A DNA stretch of 64,000 bases, from assembly GCF_000002995.4 (NCBI RefSeq), contig NW_025062479.1, positions 20,642,721 through 20,706,720 on the forward strand, written 5' to 3'. Both the position numbers and the translations under genes were made by a program. This stretch comes from Brugia malayi. Lineage: Eukaryota; Nematoda; Chromadorea; Rhabditida; Onchocercidae. The notes below the pieces were generated by a model. It saw only the letters and a list, made by a program, of their open reading frames with translations, did no database searches and had not been told where the DNA came from. Below are positions 52,501 to 63,900 of this stretch, in pieces; position 1 is the stretch's first letter; each line of letters starts with the position of its first letter.

Positions 52501-55500
52501 ACATTGATGAGAAATAAAATATTTTAGTATAATATTTTTGCTTTATTTACGGCTAGCATGTGTATAGCAAATAATAAATGATTACTGATTGGTGAATAAA
52601 TCAATTGTTATTTAAATAATTTAATTAGTATGCTTAGAAATCTATGATGATGGCAATAACAACAACAAAAACATTTGACAATGATCACATTCATATAGAT
52701 AGACATATTCATTTAAATGAAAATGCCACCCTGCTAAAGAGGAAAATTAAATTTTAAAGTTAAATACATGACTAATGCAATTATTTGTTATTTATTAGAA
52801 ATGAAATGTTGTTTTCTCTCAGATCTTTAATTATATTCTTATTGAATAAGTAAGTAACTCGCATATAAGTATTACATTTTATCAATTCTTATATTAAAAG
52901 AAAAAATTTCCATTTCCTTTTTTACTTTTTGTCAATAAATTTAATATAAAAATTTTTTAAAAAAAGAAATAATGCAAAAAAAAAGTGAAAAAGGCATTTT
53001 TATTTCTTTTCTTGAATATAATATTGAAAATGTAAGGGAAAAAACTACTGGTATGTATTTTTTTATTTCAAATAATTTTAAAAAGGATTTTTTTTAAATT
53101 TCAAAAAAATAAAAAAAAGACAAGCATTTCTTCTGAGACTTTCTTTTATTTTGATAAAATATGAAAGCAGAAAAAAGAATAAAGTATCATTTTTTTAATA
53201 ATGATTTTTTGAAGAAAGTAAAAACAAAATTTTTCTTTAAAAAAAAAAATAAAAATAAAAACTTTTGTTTTTTTTAATACAATGCTGGTAGGCAGAAAGA
53301 CAAAAAAAAACTATATATTTTTTTAAACAATAAATTGTTTTTTTTTTTTTTTGGTAGGATATTTATACAATCATTAAAGAATAAAAATAATTCGCTGTCC
53401 AATAATTTTGTTAAATTATATCAGAATCATAAATTTTTTCATCAAAAAATTATTTCACTATGCTATTCATCATTTCGCTAAAGAAAAATATCAATTTTGT
53501 AATAAGCAATGATAAGATAATAAAATGATAACAATATTTTTCCTCACGAAAGAACAAAAAATGATATTAAATTTTTAAAAATTAGCCCGTGCTAATTTCA
53601 TTTTTAAAATTATATAAATTATAGTTTTGTTGTTTCTCTTAATAAATGATTATTATGAAGAAATTTTTACAACAAAAGGGAATAATTTTACAATATCATT
53701 ATTATTTGTTTGCAAAGTTTTATATATCTGTTCTTTTGAAAGTTGAAAAAAACAATGATAAATATGTATAAAATTAATTTTAATTAAAAGTATTTGTGGT
53801 AAACGCGGTTGTTACGCGATGAAACAAATAAATAAAAAATCAAACTTCGCAACAAAAAAACAATTTCAAAAATTTTCAATTTATTTTTTTGCCTTTTAAT
53901 TTTAATTTATACACACTAGTATAAACCATAGGAAAGCTTTTTTTTTTTTTTTCACACTCTTTTCAATATTATTTTGCCTTATTTATTTGTTTATTTGTTT
54001 TTGTTTTTGTTTTGTTTTTTTGATTGTCTTGAATGAAAAGAAATAAATGATTAAGTGAAAACGCACTTTAAAACAAACATTACATGACGATATAATAAAA
54101 TAACTAATTATAACAAAGTAAAATTTATATAACATTTATTTGATTATTATTTGTTGTTGTTACTAGCAATTCAAAAGTAGTTTCTTTCTTGTAATTTTTT
54201 TCATACAAAATTAATTTGAAAAATTAATTTTGTAATTTAATAATAAATTCACATACTACTACTAATAATAATAGTATATCTGTGAGGCATTCTTTTATTG
54301 CTAATGAGTGTAGCATAAAAATGAAATTCTAATAAGCTTTGAGCGATAAAATTATGATAAAATTGAAATCATTAATATTAATTAGAGAAAACAAATAATT
54401 GATTCATTCATCAATGATTTTTTTTTCTGCAACGATATTTGCAGTAGGATCAAATTTTTTTTTTTTGGAATTATAATTTTATCAGTGATAGTATTATTGA
54501 TTAACAAAATTTTGCATAAGATATAATTGTTCATATATCATTTATATTTACTTTTTAATAATGTAAATTATTGATTGCTGATTTACATAGTACACTAAAT
54601 ATTTGACTAAAATATTGCTGAAATAATGAAATAAAAATAACAAATTTTTGATAAAATTCTGATTTATATAAAATGCTAAAATTTAATGTGAAATGATAAG
54701 ATTACGAATCAGAAATATGCAAATATAAATAGTCAAATTGATTACTACAACTGTAACAAATAAAATTGTCAATTAATTTAAATTAATATAAAATTTAGCA
54801 CTTTAATTTTTGAAAAAGGAAAAAAAAGCCTATCGCATTTAATTTGAAGAACATTAGCAATTTCACCTAAAATGTATATGAAAAGACAGAAATATTATTT
54901 CAATCATCAATCAATGATTAAAATAAATTTTTTCATCCTTCTTTTGAAAAAAAAAAAAAGGACAAAAAAATGTTTTGGATTAAATGAAAGCAAAAAAAAA
55001 AAAATGTAATCAATTTAATGCATACATGTAACAGTTCCAGTAAGAAAACTGGAACAGTTATACAAGTAAGAATTGAAATTTTCAAAACAAAAATTTTGAA
55101 AATTTGTCAATAAAATAGCGAAGAAAAAAATGGAAGGAAACAAAAGAAAGAAAAGTTGCTATTGTTAGCATTTATGTTTTATTTCAATGATTTGAATGGA
55201 ATTTGTAAAAACGGATAGCTTAAGCCTCTTCTTTCCTTTTTCTATTTTTTTTTTCCCTTCTTTTTTTTTTGTTTTATGTATGATCAATTTCTCCTCGTTT
55301 TTCCAATTCTTTTTGCTTTTCATTCAATGTGCAAAAATTATAAATGTTAAGAATTTTAAGATCTCAATTTAATCAATGATAAAGAAATGAACAGTATCAA
55401 AATAAGAAAATAAATGAATTGAATTTATAAATTTCCAAAAAAAAAAAAAAACATTCGTCGTATTAATTTTCCTACTGATCGATTAACTGAAAGCATAAGT

Positions 55501-57447
55501 AACAAATTAAAATCATAATGTTTCCAAATGTCCAGTAAATAAGCCATAAAAAATCCGCGGGAAAGCGATTAGTTCGGTACTTAAAGATGAATGCATTTGC
55601 TTAAATGCTTAATGTGTAAACAACTATAAAATAGTATTTTAATAGGTTCGGGGATATAACATCATTACAACACATCCATCTGTGGGAAATTATAACCGTG
55701 AATAAAATGAAAATTTTAAACGAAAATGAAATGAAAAATAGAAAATTTCAAATCAAAATAAACAAACTATATGTAAAACAAAACAAAACAAATTATTATG
55801 TTTAGAATATATCTCGTATTTTTATTAACAATGAAAAAAGAAAAAAAATAAAAAAATTATAAAAAAAAATAATCAAAAAAAAAACTAATGAAATCGAAAA
55901 AAAGAAAACGCAAGAAAGATGTAACATAAACAAAAAGACAAAATTATTATTTTTATGAAAATGTTTAAAATTAAGATTTTTATTTTTTTTTTTAGTAATA
56001 AAGAAGAAATAAGAAAAAGAGAAGGAAAAGGATTTATTTTTTCATGTTTTCTATTACTTACAATATCACAGGTATGTATGAAATGAGAAATAATTACGAA
56101 AATGGGAATTTCATGCTATTAACTAAAACGATTTTTTTTTTCAATTCAATTTAGAGAACACGAAAAGGAGCGAAGAAAAAAGGAAGAAAAAAAAAAAGAA
56201 AATTACTAAACTATTTCATTTCAGTAGAACTTTATGATGGCAGAATTTAACTTTAATCAATTTAATAATACTATAATTCAAAACTGATATTTTTTAAAGG
56301 CAAAATATTCACTTATCAATAATTGATTTCATATTTATATTTATTGTCTTGATTATTACTTATCATTAAATGATTAATAATTGCTAAATTAGAAATGTAT
56401 GAATTAAAATGTTTATGCAATAATTTTTTCTATTGCATTCTTCATTCCATCTCTTCTTTTTTTTTTTTTTTTTTTTTTTTTTGCAGTCAACTTAAGCATA
56501 TAAATTTGTAAAACTATTTAGGGAAAAAAAAAATAAAATTTCCAAAAATTTTTCAAAAAAATATTTATATAATCTGATATGTTTGAATGAAATAAAGCAA
56601 TCAAATATTAATATTAAGAACGATGATAATGCCAAATGTCAAAGCATTCTAAATTAAAAATTATCTATTTTGGAACAAAAAAAAAAAGAAAAACTAGATT
56701 GGATAATTTTATGAAATATATTGAAGTGATAATAGTACAAGTTATTGTACTATTTAATTTATTTAATTCTCAAGTTAATCATTACTAATTTTTTTTTTAA
56801 TTCCAAATTAATAAACATAGTAGATGACATTAATGCCGAATGGTACTTCCTAACTTGCAAAAAATAAATAAATAAATAGATAAAACAGAAACTACAGAAA
56901 AAAATTTTCTTGCTTTTCACAAATCACACAAAAAAGATAAATTTTTTTTTTATAAATGAATGTGCAACTTTTTATAAATTATAAAAGGAGACAAAAAAAA
57001 AAAAAACAAAAAAGAAAAAGAATGAAAAACTAAACAAAAATTTTTGTTAGGAAAAGAAAAGTGCAAAACATACATTTTTAATTCGTTGACGTATTTTCTC
57101 ATCGATAACACGTGAAATGCTACGTGCTGGAATGCTTGAAACAAACTGATCGTAGTTTGAATTATTATCATTAGAAATTGAAAATGCTGAATTAGTAGCA
57201 ATATGTGTATCATCGATGCTAGCAGCAGTAATAAACATTTCATCGCAATTGAAATTTTCATCAAATGATGAAACTGATGGACTGTATGTTTCAGTTTCAT
57301 TGTTAACATTTCTTTCCGTTTGTTGTTCCTGATGTAATGTTGTGATTTCCGGAATGTTTAGTCTAATAATTTCTGATTTTGAACTTCCGTTAATAGTTTG
57401 TAAACTAGATTTTGACATATTTTTGCATAATTCATCAATATGCTGGC
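19508..57447 (-). CDS. kqt-3: KCNQ/KQT-type voltage-gated potassium channel, 18-exon gene (KCNQ1-like branch)
   Basis: Exons, all minus strand, are 57447-57074 (ATG at 57418), 35416-35090, 32941-32778, 31677-31587, 30999-30873, 30555-30500, 28179-28060, 27701-27576, 27372-27262, 26860-26679, 23930-23694, 23450-23269, 21850-21575, 21107-20897, 20656-20578, 20314-20151, 19981-19848 and 19695-19508. Every junction is GT-AG and in phase, giving about 1,039 residues. Order: a long Ser/Thr/Asn-rich N-terminus (1-224), pre-S1 ERPRGW, S1-S6 with TVGYGD filter, helix A with an IQ-like motif, a long linker, helix B, then assembly coils. [20 protein letters not shown] in S4-S5/S5 resembles vertebrate KCNQ1 more than KCNQ2-5. 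The symbol follows the C. elegans KCNQ1-like genes; kqt-2 versus kqt-3 cannot be settled here. Family role: slow delayed-rectifier or M-type potassium current in nerve, muscle and gut membranes. Weakest points are the first exon, the end of exon 2 and the last intron (acceptor TTAAAG). Confidence 0.92.
23931..26678 (-). other. Channel intron 10 (about 2.7 kb)
   Basis: It separates helix A from the linker exons. It is AT-rich, with a 25-nt poly(A) run near 25,493 and a (GA)n tract near 26,478. I saw no exon or element that I could support; alternative linker exons are possible here but none is recognised. Confidence 0.6.
26679..32941 (-). CDS. kqt-3: Channel membrane core exons 3-10: pre-S1 to helix A
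   Basis: Exon 3 (from residue 225) carries [11 protein letters not shown] and NFLERPRGW, conserved just before S1 in KCNQ proteins. S1 is about 276-298 ([15 protein letters not shown]) and S2 310-326 ([17 protein letters not shown]), followed by GCRSRYRG. S3 is 352-370. S4 is 372-393 ([19 protein letters not shown]), with Arg at five gating-type positions and the KCNQ-typical Gln in the third. S5 is about 413-432, with pore helix [18 protein letters not shown] spanning the exon 8/9 junction and the filter at 458-462. S6 has the PAG bend at 488-490. Helix A follows, with [12 protein letters not shown] as the IQ-like calmodulin site. Vertebrate KCNQ filters read TIGYGD; Val here matches Shaker-type channels. 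The ATG at 32,911-32,909 could start a shorter isoform. Confidence 0.95.
32942..35089 (-). other. Channel intron 2 (about 2.1 kb)
   Basis: It holds a long inverted repeat (33,194-33,347) and a short run of related ACGGA/ATCGA units at about 33,763-33,811. No exon is recognised. Exon 2 must end in phase 0, which selects the donor after ACA at 35,090 and excludes two nearby GT sites that would put a stop in exon 3. Confidence 0.6.
33194..33347. repeat. Long inverted repeat, about 49-bp arms, 55-nt loop
   Basis: The left arm 33,194-33,242 (starting TGTCATT, ending TTTCTGTTAG) is complementary to the right arm 33,298-33,347 (starting CTAACAGAAA, ending AATGACA). The only difference is one extra A in a homopolymer. 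The element starts TGTCA and ends TGACA. It could be a small foldback transposon or a recent inverted duplication, and would form a strong hairpin in the channel pre-mRNA. Confidence 0.88.
35090..35416 (-). CDS. kqt-3: Channel exon 2: low-complexity cytoplasmic N-terminus
   Basis: This 109-codon exon is open from the acceptor (a long T run ending GTTTAG) to a phase-0 GT donor. The product is rich in Ser, Thr, Gln and Asn, including [14 protein letters not shown]. It has no domain that I recognise. Both ends are phase 0, so it can be skipped without a frameshift. KCNQ N-termini are cytoplasmic and poorly conserved. An upstream start within this exon is not needed, because the frame joins exon 1. 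Confidence 0.7.
36840..38612. repeat. Compound microsatellite: interleaved CATT and CATTT units, 1.77 kb
   Basis: The whole stretch is built from two units, the tetramer CATT and the pentamer CATTT, in alternating short blocks. There are only a handful of point variants (for example near 36,921, 36,960, 37,886, 38,146, 38,491 and 38,557). Neither unit creates a stop in one plus-strand frame, so a 592-codon open frame of Phe, His, Ser and Ile results; it is not a protein gene. Block patterns such as four pentamers followed by runs of tetramers recur, suggesting higher-order duplication. The channel transcript would carry the complement (UGAAA/UGAA units). Confidence 0.98.
38712..38729 (+). other. 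GC-rich, G-run patch beside the microsatellite
   Basis: GGGGAGGCGCGGGAGGGG stands out in DNA that is otherwise mostly A and T. It has three runs of three or more G, one short of a classical quadruplex motif. Confidence 0.6.
40530..40760 (+). repeat. Purine tract with (GA)n core
   Basis: A (GA) run at about 40,539-40,564 is followed by G- and A-rich sequence (GGGAGGTAGGAGGGAGGAG and similar) with few pyrimidines. Such strand asymmetry can form triplex DNA. On the channel's sense strand it is a pyrimidine tract. Confidence 0.7.
41420..43260 (+). pseudogene. Fossil non-LTR retrotransposon (reverse transcriptase remnant)
   Basis: The block is less AT-rich than its surroundings and carries broken open frames on the plus strand, antisense to the host gene. 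Readable pieces include [18 protein letters not shown] (resembling the TYLIPK motif before the first RT block), [20 protein letters not shown], and [14 protein letters not shown] (resembling the KCA...YKYLGI region after the catalytic block). [12 protein letters not shown] and [17 protein letters not shown] lie near the 3' end. This order fits a LINE of the R2/R4 type, but assignment to a clade is tentative. Many stops and frameshifts show that it is dead. The catalytic FxDD box is not recognisable. Boundaries are approximate. Confidence 0.55.
57074..57447 (-). CDS. kqt-3: Channel first visible exon: N-terminal 115 residues
   Basis: The ATG at 57,418 opens 115 codons ending at a GTATGT donor in phase 0. 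The product starts [18 protein letters not shown] and is rich in Ser, Asn, Glu and Thr with no recognised domain, ending [14 protein letters not shown]. Upstream, a long T run ends in TTTCAG at 57,448, only 29 nt before the ATG. That is either a spliced-leader trans-splice site with a 29-nt 5' UTR, or the acceptor of a cis intron from an exon further upstream. The frame is open back to the acceptor, so more N-terminal coding sequence cannot be excluded. The link to exon 2 rests on phase and strand only. Confidence 0.65.
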
Positions 57448-57470
57448 CTGAAAAAAAAAAAAAAAAAAAT
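57448..57470 (-). promoter_or_regulatory. Splice acceptor (possible trans-splice site) before the channel start
   Basis: A T run ending TTTCAG on the minus strand lies immediately before the first visible coding exon. No upstream exon is recognised in the remaining 6.5 kb, which makes spliced-leader addition the simpler reading. Confidence 0.4.
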
Positions 57471-59929
57471 TATTTCATTTAATAAATTTAAAAAAAAAAA
57501 AAACTTTCACATCTTTTTAACGAGAAAAAAAAAGAAGGAAAAACTAATTTCAGTGAATTTTAATGGATGCATCTAAGAAAAAAATGCAATATTTGTGCAA
57601 TTTATAATTTGTAACAAATAAATTTAATCAAACATTATTATTTTGCATTAAATTAAGCATTTAATCAGTTTTTAATTTAAAAGAGAGATGAAATAGTTTA
57701 TGCTATTTTATTCAATATCCATGGAAAAATTCGATAAAAAATGGAATTGTTTTCAAATATCGAGAGCTTTTTGAATCGAATAAATCAATGCTGTCGAAAT
57801 TGACAGAACAAAAAAAAAAAAAAAAAGAACAAAGAGAAAAAAAAATTGAAGTGTAACATTTGAAGTATGAATTATCAATAATCTTAAAAGATGGTAAACA
57901 CATTTTTATACATTCTTCCACCAATCCGGTAGTGCTTTTTCGCTTTTTGTTTTTTGCTTTTTTCTCTTCTTATTTGTTTATTTTTCTTTTTTCTTCTTCC
58001 TTTGGCAATAAAATAAATTTTAAGAAAAATTTGAAAAAAAAAGGAAAAAATTTGACTTAATTTTTGATCCAATTAATTTTATAACTGAAAAAAGAGAAAA
58101 AAAAATGTATTGTGGGTATAAAAATTGCTAAATCGAAGTTTTAATCTCTTTAATTGTTTGAAAATTAAAAGTATGCGGTGTTTAAAAATTATATTCGAAA
58201 ATTTTCATTTTTAATACATTCTTTTGTGTATATCTCAAAGAGAACTAATTGTTGCATTTAAAAATTTCGCCTAACAAAATGGTAGCATAAATTTTATTTT
58301 ATTTCTCTTTTCAAAAAATTCATCAGATATTCACTCTTATCATTATCTTATCATTATAATTATCAATGTTGCTTTCGCTTCTTTTTTTTTTCAGTTATCC
58401 ATGATTTCTAAAAATTTTTTTCAGCATAACTAGTAGTGAAATTCCATGCCATTATCGTTATTCGATTATTTCTATTTATAAATGTTTGAAATGAAATGAT
58501 TTTAATTCGTAAAGAAATGCAAAAAAAAAAAATGAACAAAAAAATTTAATTGTTTATTTGTCAAAATTTTTTAGAATCAATAAATATCGCATAGAATGAA
58601 ATGGAACAAATATTGCCAAAAAAACAAAACGAAAAAAAAAATGAAAGAAAATTTAAAAATTGAAAAATTACTTGCTTTATTTTTGTTATTGTTCAGTTGA
58701 GATTTTGTAAAATTTTTCTCTTTTCTTTCCTTCAAAAAAAAAAAAAAAAAATGAAAAAAAATGAAATTAAATAAAATAAAAATAATGCGATGAATGATTG
58801 ATAAGTAAATTTCTAAAGGGAATTATTATAAGTCAAATGATAAATGATTGATTAAGCAATTATTCGATATTTTAATGATAAGATTGATTAAGCGGCATTT
58901 TATTTGTAGTATTATTATATTGCTAGTATGAACTAATAACACTTCCATTTACATTTTGATAAGGAAAATAAAAACCAAATTGAATTTTTTAACCTATTAT
59001 TATCATTGAAAAAAGAATTTGTTATAAATTTTATGATTTTATCGATTACATAACAATATGATCAAATTTTTTTTTTTTTGCAGTTGTAATTCAAAGAAAT
59101 AAGTATTAACTAAAATTTTAAAACAAAAGCTTTAACCACTAAAGCAAATTTTAAAAACGTTTTATGATCATATTAAATGTTTAACCTTTATTGGAATGTA
59201 AAATGCTAGAATTATGCAATAAATAAAATTGTTTTGTCTTATAATAAAAATTAAATATGAAAATGAGAGTATTAAATGTTTAATAATGCTAATGTAGCAT
59301 CGATTTGGTTAGAAAAAGGTATATGAAAATTTTCATGTTTTTATTTTATTGCATTTTCAGCACATTTGGTTAAGTGAATTTCATTTTAAAGAAAAGTTTT
59401 CGTATTTTTTCCAATCCTTCATTTTATCCAAATTTTATATTATGTAAATGCAGAAAATCACTTTTAAAAACTGTATTTGGATTATTTTCTTATTAAAGTA
59501 AATTATCCAAGTTATGTAAATTTTAATTCGTTTTTTTGCAAAAAAAAATTAACAACAATTATAACAGAATAGTATATTTTACTGTATTGTGCTAAAATTA
59601 AAGTTGAAATTACACCATAAGTTTGAAAAACAAAATATTGGAATGAGTGGAAATAGATTTTAAGCAATTCTTTCATTTTTTTTTTTTATTTTATTTTTTT
59701 AAATGTTAGTTAATTTGATGAAAAGAATTGAGAAATTTTGCAAAAATTTTCAATTCTTTTCATTGAAATTATTCTAAGCTTATTTGGTTGCACACACAAA
59801 AAAAAAAAGAAAAAAAAAAACTGACGGAAAATGAAAAAAGATTCGATGCGATGAAAAATATTGAGCGAAATAATTTACACAAAGAAATGAAAAGAAATGC
59901 TTTTGAATATGTTTAGAAGTTAATTTGAT

Positions 59930-59998
59930 ACAACTTTATCTTGGCTCATATATCATATAACTTTAACTTGGCTTCATACAACTTTGTGTTGGCTGCAT
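59930..59998. repeat. Small minisatellite, about 21-bp unit
   Basis: Units at 59,957-59,977 and 59,978-59,998 share the form ATAACTTTAACTTGGCTTCAT with scattered changes. A third, related unit (ACAACTTTATCTTGGCTCAT) starts at 59,930. Confidence 0.65.
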
Positions 59999-60876
59999 AC
60001 AACCTATTTTTCCTCACAAATCTGTTACAAATATCGAAAAGATTGACAGCAGTGTTGTTTATGATAAGATGTAAAAAAGAAAGAAAAAAAAAATACTAAT
60101 TTTAAAACGTTTTAAATTGGAATTTTTAAAAAAAGAAAAAAAGAAAACAATGAAAGGAAAAAATAACATAAATTTACTTTACTAATTTATTACTTACTAG
60201 CAAAAGTAATAACAAAAAGGAAATAAAAGAAGTGAAACAAATAATAAACCAATTAATAGCAAAATTCATTAATTAAGTTTAAAGTATAAATTTTTCTTAT
60301 ATGAAATTTAATGAGCGTTAAAATTTTCATTTTCAAGTATTGAATTTTTCATTAAAATATTGCAAAATATTGTAATTTTCCGCAGTTAAATTTAACAAAA
60401 AGAAAAGAAAAAAAAAAAAAAAAAACGAATGAAGAATAAAAAAACAAATATAATTAATAAAAAAAGAAGAATATAAAACTATTTTATCATATCATCTACT
60501 TTAAGTATTTAATTACGTGTAATTAAAAGATTTAAAAAATGGAGCTTTATTTAATTGTTTTCAAATCAAATCAATTTATAAAAAAAAATAAATAAATAAA
60601 CGCAAAAAAGAAAAGAAAACGAATAAATTTTTAATATTTCTTTTAGGAAAAAGAAAAAAAGGATGAAATTTCATTTCTTCATATATTTTACTTTCTTTAA
60701 ATAAAATATACCTGAATTTCTCATTTATACATTTTTAATAATATTATTGTGTATTTCCATGAAGGAAACATTGTTATCTGATATTTTCAAACAATTCGTT
60801 GTCCCCTGAGAGTGATAATAAAGAAAGTGATTGGAAGAGAGAGGGAGAGAAGAATGAATTGAATATTTGTTATTGT

Positions 60877-60934
60877 GGCGCAAATGGATAAATCATATGT
60901 GCTGTTGTTGGCGCAAATGGATAAATCATATGTG
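60877..60934. repeat. Direct duplication, 25 bp exact, 33-bp period
   Basis: An identical 25-mer, starting GGCGCAAATGG and ending CATATGTG, occurs at 60,877-60,901 and 60,910-60,934. Confidence 0.85.
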
Positions 60935-63900
60935 CAACCAAATATTCGACTAATTTATTACATCATTGTGTTTAGTTAAATTTAACTTTTCCATGTATTT
61001 ATGCATCAATCATAAACGAAATTTCGTTTTATTATTCATCAATGTTTTCAAAGAAAAACGTAAAACAAAAAGAAAAAACTGAAATAAAATAGACATTCTT
61101 TTTTTGTTAGTTATTATTTGAAATATATGTATAAAAAGTTTAATTTAAAAAAAAAAATATTTAATATGTTAAAATTAAATAATAGAAATTTTGTTGTTTA
61201 ATATTGAATAATGAAATAACGGTTTTATTACTTAGTGAGGACTATTTGCATAACGAAATACTTACTTTTTAAGTAGTGAATAAATGAATAAAGAATAAGC
61301 TAAACAAAGGAATTAGTTTAAAATTAATTGAAAACTCGCTAAGTAACACAAATATTTAAATGATGAAATAATGGTGTAAAAGTTTAAAGTTCCATGATAA
61401 AAGTAACTTTCCGTATTGCAATGAGTATTGTTTGTATGCATTTTTAAGATTAACAATTCAATATAATATTTTTGCAAATGTAATGCCAGAAATTAATTAA
61501 TGATTTTTTAAAATAAAATTTTAAAAATTAAAATAACAGCCGTTAAACTAACAGATATAAGCGTGAAAAAGCAAAAAAAAAAAAATGAAATTTGAAAAAA
61601 GTCTAAAACTTTAAAAATTATTAAAATTGTAAATTAATGAAACTGATTGCATTGTTGATGAAATATGAATTGATGAAAAAGAAGGCAAAATAAAAAATCG
61701 TTTTTACAAAATTAAGAAAAAAGTGAAAACAAAAAAATTTTTGATTGGTGAAGACAGAAATGGAAATTTTTTTTTTTTGTTTTTGGTAGCAATTGCTGTC
61801 ATTTAAAACCATTTTGCTTGATTAATTTTTTGATTTTTTTAATCATTTTGCTATTCTTAAGTAATTATTTTATTTTCTACTGCTTCAATCTATTTTTTCT
61901 ATTATTATATTTTTTTAATTTAATTTTATTTTTCAAATATTTGAAATGATTTGATGTTTAATTGTTGATGAAAAAACAGTACAAAATTTCATATCATTAT
62001 AATGATAAGAACAATTATATTCGTGATTGTTGATCAGTTCATAAATAAAGTATTTCGTCAACTATTAATTTGATATGAAAATGGATCAGTTTGATCAAGG
62101 AAAAAATACTAATTTAATAGAGAAGGAAAATTCATCATGCAAAAATTATTTTCTTAACTTTGAAGAAAAAATGTAACTTTGAAATAAATATCTGAAGTAG
62201 TGTTAATTTTATAAAGTCTGATATATGACATTCATATTCAATGGATTAATTTATTTACAAATATTTATAATGAACTTAGTTTACAAAAGTAATTTTACTT
62301 TTGCAGAAATATTTTTTAGTGGAGTTAATTTATGTTAATTAATTATATTTGCAAAAATCATTCTACTATAAATTCCATTCCACCTATTTATTGACATTAA
62401 AAAAAAACCGATATCAATAATATTCAATTCACATTATAAGTCATCGGTTGTTATAAATTAAATAGAATTAAAATGAAATATTTTAGTGATTTGTAGAGTT
62501 CTTAAAACTTTTTTTCTCTTAAATTATAGAACATTTATCTGAAATTAGCATACTAATAATAGCAATCCATTAATTAAGTTATTTTTTCATTAATTAGCCA
62601 AAGTGATTTATATTTAGCAATACGAAAAGCTCAATTACTCTTATACCATTACAAATTTAATCAATAATCAGTGATCATCTGTATTTTATTTTAATTGAAA
62701 TTTGAAACTAAATTACTCCATAGAATTATTTGCTATTTAAAAAGTGAAATTATCTGAGAAAATTTCACCCGCTTTAAATTTTACTTTTTTAAATGTGTCA
62801 AAATAGAAAAAGCAAATGAAAAGTGACGAATTCTACTGTGGATGCAATTGGGAAACGTGAAATTGAAATAAATATATTAAAAAAAAATAACTAAATTGCT
62901 AAAGAAAACATTAAAACAAGTAAAGCAAAGATAAATCAGTGTGTAATATAAATATGATAAAAACACTTATTTGTTTTAAAATTACATCATTAATCAAAAA
63001 CAGCGGACAAACTTAAATAAAAGTAGCATTAGATTATAAATTTTTTCAAAATTATTTTCATTTCATCATTTTGCTTTTTATGAAAGAGAAAAAAAAAATT
63101 ATTTGTCAGCATTAAATTCTTCATTCTTTTTTGTAGTTAGGAAAATCAAAAAAAAAAAAAAAACTGAAAACTGAAAATTGGAAAAATATTGATAAATTCA
63201 AATTATAATTGTTTTAATTTATGAAATAATGGATGCTTACTATAAGCATAAATCCTTAGAGGTATGATTTTCAAATATAATAAATAAATATACAGTTTAA
63301 TTGAAATTTTTAAAAATGATTCATTTAATGTAAAAGGTAATGCTAAGGAATAAAAATTGTAGTCAATAAATGAAAAATTAATTTAAATGTATAAATATGA
63401 TAAATGAGAGTATGTATCAGTGTACTGAATTAATAGTTGATTAAGAATTATGCAACAAAATGTAAGATAAGATTAAAATTAAATTTATATATTAATTTCC
63501 TCAAATGCTGTAAATAAATCATTGTGTGCTTAACGTATTATGCTTCAGTTATTGATTTTTTTATGACGAACTTTTGTTTATTTCCTTTTTTTAAACTTTT
63601 AACTTTCATAAATTTTTTGATTTTTTTTTTCATTTAATTTCTACGAAATTCATTTATTTTCATTTCCATTCTGCATTGCTATCATATTTACTAGAAATTA
63701 TTATTTATGCTTAAACTGATAACATATCCGGTCTTAACCCGGTTTCTCACTCTATAAATTAAATTTACTATACTTAATTTTTTTAAAAAAAATTTGCACT
63801 TATTTCTTTGCAATATAAATATTTTTACAGTAACAAATATTGCGTGATAAAATGATATATTTGAGAAAAATTATTCTTAGAAAGCAAAGATTACATTAGT

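Larger units (their letters stand above)
35417..57073 (-). other. Channel intron 1 (about 21.7 kb)
   Basis: The intron joins two phase-0 exons. It contains the CATT/CATTT array (36,840-38,612), a GC-rich patch (38,712-38,729), an antisense retrotransposon fossil (about 41,420-43,260) and a purine tract (40,530-40,760). The rest (about 43,300-57,073) is AT-rich with many 15-25 nt poly(A)/poly(T) runs, and I see no exon in it. Its size suggests that shorter isoforms may start from internal promoters, as in other KCNQ genes. Confidence 0.6.
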
